Assembly (NCBI GenBank): GCA_030583905.1
Contig: CP129481.1
Span: 3,750,136 to 3,814,135, forward strand
DNA length: 64,000 nt
From: Anaerolineales bacterium
GTDB taxonomy: Bacteria; Chloroflexota; Anaerolineae; Anaerolineales; Villigracilaceae
Direction of reading: 5' to 3'
Shown: one piece after another, positions 51,479 through 58,582 of the stretch
Numbering within the stretch: position 1 is the stretch's first letter
How the letters are laid out: the number at the start of each line of letters is the position of its first letter
Made by a program: the position numbers and the translations under genes
Notes under the pieces: generated by a model
What the model saw: only the letters and a program-made list of their open reading frames with translations
Databases searched by the model: none
What the model was told of the DNA's origin: nothing

Positions 51479-51952
51479 TTATTTTTTTCGCGCGAACCAA
51501 TAGACAAGCAAAAGGACGCCGATCAACCCGGCGGCGATTAGACCAACATTACCGCCAGAAGGGTTGACCGCCGTCCCGCTTAGAGAGCCATCAGTGGAGG
51601 TCAGCGCGGGGATGCTGATGACCATCAGAACCAGAACTGCGACTGCGGCAAGGATCATGCCGACCTGTGGATTGGATTGAATGTCAAACCACCGTTTCCA
51701 AAAAGACGGCTTTTCCATCTTTTCTTCGCGCTTGACGCGAGCCTTGAGGCGGACAAGCATCTGTTTTTTGGATGCGTCGTCCAAGGCGGCGGGGGGGAAG
51801 GAACGTTTCAGGCGTAGGACAGTTTCCTCGAGGCTGAGCAGTTCCTGGTCGAGGCTGGAGGCGGTTTTCATCGTCCCTTCCAGCACTTGATCGGTAAAAT
51901 CCGCCAACTGGTCGTCACGTTTAGGATCGGTGGTTTCGTTTGTTTGACTCAT
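51479..51952 (-). CDS. Membrane partner (putative anti-sigma factor) of the ECF sigma factor
   Basis: A 157-residue protein: a soluble helical N-terminal part (about 1-95, with a Lys/Arg-rich KARVKREEKMEK just before the membrane) and two C-terminal membrane helices (about 98-118 and 134-153). It lacks the zinc motif of the other anti-sigma factor here. It starts 1 nt after the sigma-factor stop, the classic position for an anti-sigma factor. The role is inferred from position only. Start is ATG 51952; the longer frame overlaps the sigma gene out of frame. Confidence 0.75.
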   Translation of the reverse strand: MSQTNETTDPKRDDQLADFTDQVLEGTMKTASSLDQELLSLEETVLRLKRSFPPAALDDASKKQMLVRLKARVKREEKMEKPSFWKRWFDIQSNPQVGMILAAVAVLVLMVISIPALTSTDGSLSGTAVNPSGGNVGLIAAGLIGVLLLVYWFARKK

Positions 51953-51953
51953 A

Positions 51954-52499
51954 TTAGTTTTCCAGATGAGTGCGAAGTGCGGCAATGGCTCGGCGGAAAA
52001 GGGATTTGGCAGCTTCGAGATTTTGATCTGTAAGTTCGGCGATCTCATTGAATTGAAGGTCTTCTGCAAAGCGGAGCAGGATGACCTCCCTGTAATTCTC
52101 AGGCAGTTTTTGCAGCGCGCGCTGGATGTAGATGCGTTCTTCCAGCATTTTGGAGGAACTGCCCGTGGTGTGGCTGGCGGCATCCGAAAGCGGGGCAAGA
52201 AGCGGTTCCTGCTTGCGGGTGCGTTTTCGGTAGAATTCAGCCACTTTGTGGTTAGTTAAGGTGCGAAGCCAGGTGCTAAACTTGGAGTCACCGCGAAACG
52301 TGGACAGCGATTTCAGAGCGGCGATGAAGACTTCCTGCGCCACGTCCTCCACGTCGTTTTCGGGGATCACATACCTGACCCGCTTGTACACGCTGGGCAG
52401 GTGGCGATAGTACAACATGTCGAAGGCATCGGTCTGTCCTTCCTTGAATTGCTGGATCAGAAGCTCGTCGCTGACATCCTGGAGAGGGTTGTTTTCCAT
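51954..52499 (-). CDS. ECF RNA polymerase sigma factor (second)
   Basis: A 181-residue sigma factor. Region 2 (DAFDMLYYRHLPSVYKRV, DVEDVAQEVFIAALKSL, FSTWLRTLTNHKVAEFYR) and region 4 (LPENYREVILLRFAEDLQFNEIAELTDQNLEAAKSLFRRAIAAL) are clear. Start is taken as ATG 52499 (MENNPLQD); a GTG at 52556 gives 19 more residues but lies on the likely -10 box TATAGT. Followed at once by the membrane-partner gene. Confidence 0.9.
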   Translation of the reverse strand: MENNPLQDVSDELLIQQFKEGQTDAFDMLYYRHLPSVYKRVRYVIPENDVEDVAQEVFIAALKSLSTFRGDSKFSTWLRTLTNHKVAEFYRKRTRKQEPLLAPLSDAASHTTGSSSKMLEERIYIQRALQKLPENYREVILLRFAEDLQFNEIAELTDQNLEAAKSLFRRAIAALRTHLEN

Positions 52500-52588
52500 A
52501 TATTTGGTCGTTGGGAACGGTGAAAATGGGTTGTTTTTGGTCGTGAGAAGAGCCACTATAACATAAACGTGACAGGAAATGTAGGGGA

Positions 52589-52617
52589 TTGGACTTTCGG
52601 GTAGGTTGCGCTATAAT
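52589..52617 (+). promoter_or_regulatory. Sigma-70 promoter of the second MinD-like gene
   Basis: TTGGAC (52589-52594), 17-bp spacer, TATAAT (52612-52617). Leader of about 42 nt with a TTGGAG ribosome site before ATG 52666. Confidence 0.85.
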
Positions 52618-52665
52618 CCATGAAAGTTTTCAGCCACAAGACTAACATAAAATTGGAGCGAGAGC

Positions 52666-53421
52666 ATGTCCAAAATCATTTCAATTCACTCCTTCCGCGG
52701 CGGGACCGGAAAATCGAACACGACAGCCAACATTTCCGCGCTTTTGGCAATGGACGGCGCCCGCGTAGGTGTTGTAGACACCGATATCGCATCTCCCGGC
52801 ATCCATGTGTTGTTCAATCTTGATGAATCCGAGATGGTTCACTCGTTGAACGATTACTTGTGGGGCAAGTGCGGAATTGAAGAAGCCGCCCACGACGTGA
52901 CGGGTCACGTCGGCGGCGAGATCAAGGGACAGATCTTCCTCATCCCCTCCAGCATCAAGCCGGGCGAGATCGCCCGCATCCTGCGTGAAGGTTATGACGT
53001 GGGCTTGCTCAATGACGGCTTTCGTGATGTGGTGGAAAAGCTCAAACTTGATTACCTCCTGATCGACACTCATCCGGGTCTGAACGAAGAAACCCTGCTT
53101 TCCATCGCCATTTCCAACGCGCTGGTCATCATTCTGCGCCCCGATTCGCAGGATTATCAGGGCACTGCCGTCACCGTGGACGTTGCAAAAAAACTGGACG
53201 TACCAAACATGTTAATGTTGGTGAACAAGGTTCCCGAGGCTTTCGATTTTGACGATGTCCGCACTCGTGTGGAACAGACGTATGGCACAACCGTTGGCGC
53301 AGTCCTGCCGCACTCCGATGAAATGATGACGCTTGCCAGTTCCGGCATTTTTTCCGTCCGTTTCCCCGACCACATCGTCACCAAAGGATTGCGCAGTCTG
53401 GTAGATCAATTGAAGGATTGA
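52666..53421 (+). CDS. MinD/ParA-like ATPase (second of two)
   Basis: A 251-residue ATPase, paralogue of the one at 48739-49524: SFRGGTGKSNTTAN, DTDIASPGIHVLF, LLIDTHPGLNEETLLSIA, and ILRPDSQDYQGTAVTVDVAKKLDVPN. The signature Lys is again Arg (Arg 11). It is divergent from the sigma factor gene and followed 30 nt later by a small winged-helix-like gene. Confidence 0.9.
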   Translation: MSKIISIHSFRGGTGKSNTTANISALLAMDGARVGVVDTDIASPGIHVLFNLDESEMVHSLNDYLWGKCGIEEAAHDVTGHVGGEIKGQIFLIPSSIKPGEIARILREGYDVGLLNDGFRDVVEKLKLDYLLIDTHPGLNEETLLSIAISNALVIILRPDSQDYQGTAVTVDVAKKLDVPNMLMLVNKVPEAFDFDDVRTRVEQTYGTTVGAVLPHSDEMMTLASSGIFSVRFPDHIVTKGLRSLVDQLKD

Positions 53422-53451
53422 CCAAGTCTCAGGTGGCGGAAGGAGGGCACC

Positions 53452-53787
53452 ATGAGCAAATCGCTGTACGAACTTGCGGTCAAGGAATTGGAGGAACGAA
53501 CGGAGGATATCCGACCATCGGATGTCGTCCTGTTCTCCGAGCCGCTTCGCTCCGCCCTGAATTTTGTCATCCGCCTCGGACGCTTCAGCCTGACCGAATT
53601 CGCAGAAAAACTGGAGTTCACCCGTGACGAAACCGGGAAAATCGCGGACATGCTGGTGGAGCGCAATTTGTTCGAGGTCTCGCGCTTCTCGAACGCCGAA
53701 GAGACTTTCTACGAAGCGCGCCTCTCTGCGCTGACACGTCCGCTCAAGCGCCCCCCCTCCGACCTCTGGAAAAAGATCGACGAATAA
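53452..53787 (+). CDS. Small winged-helix-like protein paired with MinD
   Basis: A 111-residue protein. A helical start (SLYELAVKELEER) is followed by a probable winged helix (NFVIRLGRFSLTEFAEKLEFTRDETGKIADMLVERNLFEVSRF). GAAGGAGG precedes ATG. No family recognised. It may read out the state of the ATPase on DNA, or be a protein-binding wing. A terminator overlaps its stop. Confidence 0.75.
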   Translation: MSKSLYELAVKELEERTEDIRPSDVVLFSEPLRSALNFVIRLGRFSLTEFAEKLEFTRDETGKIADMLVERNLFEVSRFSNAEETFYEARLSALTRPLKRPPSDLWKKIDE

Positions 53788-53808
53788 CCCGCCACAAAGG
53801 CGGGTTTT
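53786..53808 (+). terminator. Intrinsic terminator before ligA
   Basis: AACCCGCC (53786-53793), loop ACAAA, GGCGGGTT (53799-53806), TT. It overlaps the previous stop codon. Confidence 0.85.
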
Positions 53809-53816
53809 CTTTCAGA

Positions 53817-53822
53817 TATAAT
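53817..53822 (+). promoter_or_regulatory. -10 box of ligA (leaderless type)
   Basis: TATAAT, 6 nt before ATG 53829 and 9 nt after the preceding terminator. Confidence 0.7.
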
Positions 53823-53828
53823 TCGGAC

Positions 53829-55847
53829 ATGGCAGATAAACTTCTCTCCCGTTACGAAGAACTCAAGGAACAGGTCAACTTCCACAATTACCGGTATCAC
53901 GTGCTGGATGCGCCCCTCATCAGCGATCTCGAATACGACCGCCTGCTGCATGAACTGAAGAAGATCGAAGCGGATCATCCCGACTGGATCACATCCGATT
54001 CCCCCACCCAGCGGGCAGGCGCGAAACCATCAGAAAAGTTCGAAAAAGTCCGCCACCCTGCGCCGATCCTCTCGCTCTCCAACGCCTTTGGCGCAAATGA
54101 CACGCGCGCCTGGTTCGAGCGCATTCGCAAGCTGGATGACCGCGTGGAGAGGGCGAAATTCGTCGTCGAGCCGAAAATCGACGGGCTGTCCATCGTCCTT
54201 CACTATCGCAATGGCATGTTCGTGCAGGGAGCCACGCGCGGCGACGGTGAAGTGGGCGAAGACATCACCAGCAATCTGCGCACGATCCGAGCCATTCCGC
54301 TAAAAATTCCAGTTGACGCAAAAGGACCGAAGCCGCCATCTTATCTCGTTGTGCGCGGCGAAGCCTTCATTCCCATCAAGGACTTTAAAACGTTAAATAA
54401 AAAACTTGAAGAAGCGGGCGAGAAAACCTACCTTAATCCGCGCAATACGGCGGCGGGATCTCTGCGCCAGCTTGACCCGCAACTCACCGCGACCCGTCCC
54501 ATCACCCTGCTGGTCTATCAGATCGTCCATGCCGAAGGGGGAAATGTTCCCTCGTCACAATGGGAGATCTTGGAATATCTCAAAGCGCTTGGCTTCCCCG
54601 TGACAGACATCGCCAAACGCTTCAATGACCTCGACCCGGCAATCGCCTACACCGAAACCTTCAGTACGGGACGCAACGCGCTTCCCTACGAAGCCGACGG
54701 CATGGTCATCAAAATCGACGATCTGACCCTCGCCGCCGACTTGGGCTTCGTCGGCAAGGACCCGCGCGGCGCGGTGGCTTTCAAATTCCCCGCCCGCGAA
54801 GTGACGACGACCCTGCTCGACATCGAGGTAGAAGTCGGGCGCACAGGCGTGCTCACCCCGCGCGCGGCGCTTGAACCTATCGAGATCGGCGGCGTGATCG
54901 TCCGCAACGCAACCCTGCACAATTTCGATTACATTGAAGAAAAGGACATCCGCATTGGTGACCGCGTACTGGTCAAACGCGCGGGCGAAGTCATTCCCTA
55001 CGTCATCGGTCCCGTCGTGGATGCGCGTACCGGCAGGGAAAAGAAATACAAGCCGCCCGCAAAATGTCCCGCCTGCGGACAGCCCGTGGAACACTTCGAA
55101 GGTGAAGTGGCATGGTATTGCGTCAATGCCGCCTGCCCTGCGCAGCTCGTCCGCAACGTGGAGCATTTCGTCTCACGCGGCGCAATGGACATTGTCGGTC
55201 TTGGCTACAAGATCGTGGAACAGCTCATCGCGGCGGGCTTGGTCAAGGATGTTGCGGATCTGTTCACGCTCACAAAGGAACAACTGCTCAAACTGGAAGG
55301 CTTTGCCGAGAAAAAGGCGGAGAATCTGCTCAGGTCGTTGGAGCAGGCAAAGGGTCAGAGTTTGAACCGTTTGATCGTCGCGTTGGGAATCCACGGCGTG
55401 GGTGAGGTCATGGCAGGCGATCTATCCCGCACATTCGGGAATCTATCCGCTTTATCGAAAGCCAGCGCAGAGGAGTTGCAACAGATCGAAGGCGTGGGAC
55501 CGAACATCGCCGCATCCATTGTGGATTGGTTTGCTCAGCCGGTGAATCAAAAAGTATTGAAAAAATTGAAAGCGGCAGGGCTCGACCCTGAAATGAAGAA
55601 GGATGAAAAGAAAAAAGAAGGCGCATTCACTGGATTGACCTTTGTTGTAACCGGCACACTGCCCACGCTTTCACGCGAGGGCGCAAAAGAATTCATCGAG
55701 AGCAACGGCGGCAAAGTGACCGACAGCGTGAGCAAGAAAACCAGTTATCTTGTGCTCGGTGAAAACCCCGGCTCGAAATTTGAGAAGGCGAAATCGCTGG
55801 GCGTGAAGGTCATTGATGAAAACGAATTGAGAAAACTCGCAGGATAG
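53829..55847 (+). CDS. ligA: NAD-dependent DNA ligase LigA
   Basis: A 672-residue ligase of full length. Domain Ia (HNYRYHVLDAPLISDLEYDRLL), adenylation domain with Lys 116 in EPKIDGLS, OB fold, zinc finger with four Cys (CPACG ... CVNAACP, about 413-437), helix-hairpin-helix region, and C-terminal BRCT (about 592-672; GLTFVVTGTLPTLSREGAKE). Joins nicks using NAD. Its gene has a -10 box 6 nt ahead, so the mRNA is probably leaderless. Confidence 0.98.
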   Translation: MADKLLSRYEELKEQVNFHNYRYHVLDAPLISDLEYDRLLHELKKIEADHPDWITSDSPTQRAGAKPSEKFEKVRHPAPILSLSNAFGANDTRAWFERIRKLDDRVERAKFVVEPKIDGLSIVLHYRNGMFVQGATRGDGEVGEDITSNLRTIRAIPLKIPVDAKGPKPPSYLVVRGEAFIPIKDFKTLNKKLEEAGEKTYLNPRNTAAGSLRQLDPQLTATRPITLLVYQIVHAEGGNVPSSQWEILEYLKALGFPVTDIAKRFNDLDPAIAYTETFSTGRNALPYEADGMVIKIDDLTLAADLGFVGKDPRGAVAFKFPAREVTTTLLDIEVEVGRTGVLTPRAALEPIEIGGVIVRNATLHNFDYIEEKDIRIGDRVLVKRAGEVIPYVIGPVVDARTGREKKYKPPAKCPACGQPVEHFEGEVAWYCVNAACPAQLVRNVEHFVSRGAMDIVGLGYKIVEQLIAAGLVKDVADLFTLTKEQLLKLEGFAEKKAENLLRSLEQAKGQSLNRLIVALGIHGVGEVMAGDLSRTFGNLSALSKASAEELQQIEGVGPNIAASIVDWFAQPVNQKVLKKLKAAGLDPEMKKDEKKKEGAFTGLTFVVTGTLPTLSREGAKEFIESNGGKVTDSVSKKTSYLVLGENPGSKFEKAKSLGVKVIDENELRKLAG

Positions 55848-55853
55848 AACATC

Positions 55854-55884
55854 TGACAGTCATCTTAAAGGTGGCTGTCACTTT
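55854..55884 (+). terminator. Terminator of ligA
   Basis: TGACAGTCATC (55854-55864), loop TTAAA, GGTGGCTGTCA (55870-55880), CTTTT; two G-T pairs in the stem. Confidence 0.75.
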
Positions 55885-55946
55885 TACGCTAGACAGAAAT
55901 ATTCCCCTCGGCTACACTTACGCCATTCTGCTTCGGAGGCAATTAA

Positions 55947-57158
55947 ATGGATATTCAGAACACAGACAACGCGGCAACCCGGCGCATCGCGGCGCTCAAA
56001 GCCCGCGTGGATGCCATGAAAAATCATGATTATTATTTTTACAACCAGCCTGTGGAAGAACTTATGGACGGGATGAAAGTGCGGGTCAATGGGCGGGTGA
56101 TGGGGATGTACGCTTCATACTCGTACCTGGGGCTGGTCGGCCACCCGCGCATCAACGAAGCTGCGAAAAAAGCCGTTGACCAATGGGGCACCGGCACGAA
56201 CGGAGTCCGCACACTGGCAGGGACATTGACCCTGCACAACGAATTGGAAGAGACCATCGCGAACTTCAAACATACTGAATCCGCCATCACGTACACTTCG
56301 GGCTATGTCACCAACCTGACGGTCATCTCCACGCTGATGGGGCGCGGCGATTATGTCTTCTCGGACAAGATCAACCACGCCTCCATCGTGGATGGCTGTC
56401 TGATGTCAGGCGCGGAATTCCGCCGCTTCCGTCACAATGACATGGCGCATCTCGAAGGCTTGCTCAAGAACGCGCCTGCGGATGTTGCCAAACTCGTCAT
56501 CGCAGACTCGGTCTTCAGCATGGACGGCGATATCATTGATCTGCCAAAGATCGTGGAATTGAGCAGAAAATACAATGCCTGGCTGATGATCGACGAAGCT
56601 CATTCGGTCGGTGTTCTGGGTGCACGCGGCACGGGCATTGAAGAACACTTCGGCATGGACGATGTCATCGACATCAAGATGGGCACACTGAGCAAGACCA
56701 TCCCTTCGGTGGGCGGATATGTGGCTGGCAAACGCGAGTTGATCGATCACCTGCGTCACGGCAGTCGCGCGTATATCTTCTCCGCCGCCCTGCCGCCCGC
56801 GCAAGCCGCCGCTGCGAACGAGGCTTTCAAAGTCATTTTGGATGAACCCTGGCGCATCGAAAGATTGAATGAAAATACCAAACAATTCATCGGCGGGCTG
56901 AAAGGCATGGGGTTCGACACCCTGCTGACCGAAACCGCCATCGTCCCGGTGCTGTGCGGCACGGACGAAAAAGCCTTCGAGTTGACGAAGCGCTGTCAGG
57001 AAAATGATGTCTTTGTGCTGCCCGTCGTCTCCCCCGCGGTGCAGGAAGGCATGTCCCGCCTGCGAGCCACGGTCACGGCGGCGCATGAGCCGAGCGAGAT
57101 CGAGCGCGCCATGGATGTCATCTACGAGGCAGGCAAGGCAATGGGAATGGTGAAGTAA
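55947..57158 (+). CDS. PLP-dependent alpha-oxoamine synthase (KBL/AONS/SPT family)
   Basis: A 403-residue fold-type I PLP enzyme that condenses an acyl-CoA with a small amino acid. PLP Lys 250 is in MGTLSKTIPS, Asp 216 and His 219 in IDEAHSVGVLG, and the Gly-rich GTGTNGVRTLAGT is near 81-93. Family members include 2-amino-3-ketobutyrate CoA ligase, BioF and serine palmitoyltransferase. No biotin or threonine-degradation genes are near, so a sphingolipid-like or KBL role cannot be chosen. CGGAGG precedes ATG. Confidence 0.87.
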   Translation: MDIQNTDNAATRRIAALKARVDAMKNHDYYFYNQPVEELMDGMKVRVNGRVMGMYASYSYLGLVGHPRINEAAKKAVDQWGTGTNGVRTLAGTLTLHNELEETIANFKHTESAITYTSGYVTNLTVISTLMGRGDYVFSDKINHASIVDGCLMSGAEFRRFRHNDMAHLEGLLKNAPADVAKLVIADSVFSMDGDIIDLPKIVELSRKYNAWLMIDEAHSVGVLGARGTGIEEHFGMDDVIDIKMGTLSKTIPSVGGYVAGKRELIDHLRHGSRAYIFSAALPPAQAAAANEAFKVILDEPWRIERLNENTKQFIGGLKGMGFDTLLTETAIVPVLCGTDEKAFELTKRCQENDVFVLPVVSPAVQEGMSRLRATVTAAHEPSEIERAMDVIYEAGKAMGMVK

Positions 57159-57180
57159 GATACAACAGAAAAATGAAAAA

Positions 57181-57208
57181 TCGCCCATCGAAGGATGGGC
57201 GATTTTTT
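57181..57208. terminator. Intrinsic terminator
   Basis: TCGCCCATC (57181-57189), loop GAAG, GATGGGCGA (57194-57202), six T; A-rich before the stem. Confidence 0.95.
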
Positions 57209-57358
57209 GTCGGGATGGGAATGAATGAGAGATGAATCAGGTTTCGGCGGAATCCGAAGCGCTGTTCTTCATCCTGATAGTTTCTGATTGGGCATTTATA
57301 ACATTTTTCTAACACGGGTTGTGTACAATGCCGTCAACTTCAAAGAAAGGAGCAAATT

Positions 57359-58462
57359 ATGAAGTGGCAATTCAAATTTGGGACTTTTGCGGGAATTGAT
57401 GTGTACATCCACACCACGTTCCTGCTTTTGATCGGATGGGTCGGGTACTCGCACTGGCTGGAACATCAAAATTGGATCGAGGTGCTGAAAGGGATCGGCT
57501 TCATACTTACGCTTTTCCTGTGCGTGATCCTGCATGAATATGGACATGCGTTGACAGCGCGTAAATACGGGATCAAGACCCGCGACATCACCATTTATCC
57601 CATCGGCGGCGTGGCGCGGCTGGAACGCATGCCGGAGAAGCCGATCGAGGAGTTATGGGTGGCGTTGATGGGACCCGCTGTGAACGTGGTTATCGCGGCG
57701 ATCCTGTTCGCGTATCTTTTTTTGACCTCGAGCCTGGTGCCGCTAAATGAGTTGACCGTCGCCTCAGGCAGTTTCCTCGAGCGTGTGATGATCATTAATA
57801 TCGTGCTCGTGCTGTTCAACCTGCTGCCCGCCTTCCCAATGGACGGCGGACGCGTGCTGCGCGCCCTGCTCGCCATGCGCATGGATTACGTCCGCGCGAC
57901 GCAGATCGCGGCAAATGTTGGGCAGGGCATGGCGTTCCTGTTCGGTTTCGTCGGTTTGTTCAGCAACCCGTTCCTGCTGTTCATCGCCTTCTTCGTGTGG
58001 ATCGGCGCTTCGCAAGAAGCCAGCATGGTGCAGATGAAGAACGCCATCAGCGGGATACCCGTCGGGCGCGCGATGTTGACCGATTATCAATTCCTTTCGC
58101 CGCGTGACCCGCTCTCGCGCATGGCGCAGATGATCTTGGCGGGGTCGCAGCATGATTTCCCGGTCATTGACGATGACGAGCGCGTGGTCGGCGTCATCAC
58201 CCGCGACGATTTTCTCTCCGCCCTCACCCAACACGGACAGAATATTGCCGTTTCGGCAGTAATGAAAACGAACCTGCCAGAAGTGGACTCCTACGAAATG
58301 GTGGAGACCGCACTCACGCGCATCCAGGAATCCGGCGTGCCCGCCCTGCCTGTCACGCACGGAGGACGGCTGGTCGGCATCATCACATCCGAAAACATCA
58401 CCGAATATCTGATGATCCGCTCTGCGTTGAGAAGTGCAGCAAGTGGTATAACTGGGGTATAA
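57359..58462 (+). CDS. Site-2 protease (M50) with tandem CBS domains
   Basis: A 367-residue membrane protease of the Rip3/MJ0392 type. Zinc motif HEYGH (59-63), third ligand in FPMDGGR, six membrane helices in 1-210, and a CBS pair (about 235-355; AMLTDYQFLSPRD, GVITRDDFLSAL, LVGIITSENITEYLM) in the cytoplasm. CBS pairs sense adenine nucleotides and may gate the protease. AAAGGAG precedes ATG. Substrate unknown; it could act on one of the anti-sigma-like proteins here, without direct evidence. Confidence 0.9.
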   Translation: MKWQFKFGTFAGIDVYIHTTFLLLIGWVGYSHWLEHQNWIEVLKGIGFILTLFLCVILHEYGHALTARKYGIKTRDITIYPIGGVARLERMPEKPIEELWVALMGPAVNVVIAAILFAYLFLTSSLVPLNELTVASGSFLERVMIINIVLVLFNLLPAFPMDGGRVLRALLAMRMDYVRATQIAANVGQGMAFLFGFVGLFSNPFLLFIAFFVWIGASQEASMVQMKNAISGIPVGRAMLTDYQFLSPRDPLSRMAQMILAGSQHDFPVIDDDERVVGVITRDDFLSALTQHGQNIAVSAVMKTNLPEVDSYEMVETALTRIQESGVPALPVTHGGRLVGIITSENITEYLMIRSALRSAASGITGV

Positions 58463-58471
58463 ACATCAAAC

Positions 58472-58567
58472 AAACCTGATATGTCTCACAGGGAACGTGG
58501 TTAAATCAACAACCATGGACGGATTTTGGCGCTGATGATCGAAATCTCCTGAAGACATGTCAGGTTT
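58472..58567. repeat. Long inverted repeat with AAACCTG arms
   Basis: AAACCTGATATGTCT (58472-58486) and AGACATGTCAGGTTT (58553-58567) pair with one mismatch over a 66-nt loop. The arms match the short palindrome at 17081-17095. It fills most of the gap between the protease and P-type ATPase genes; no T tract strong enough for a terminator. Confidence 0.65.
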
Positions 58568-58582
58568 TAAGATTGGAATAAT

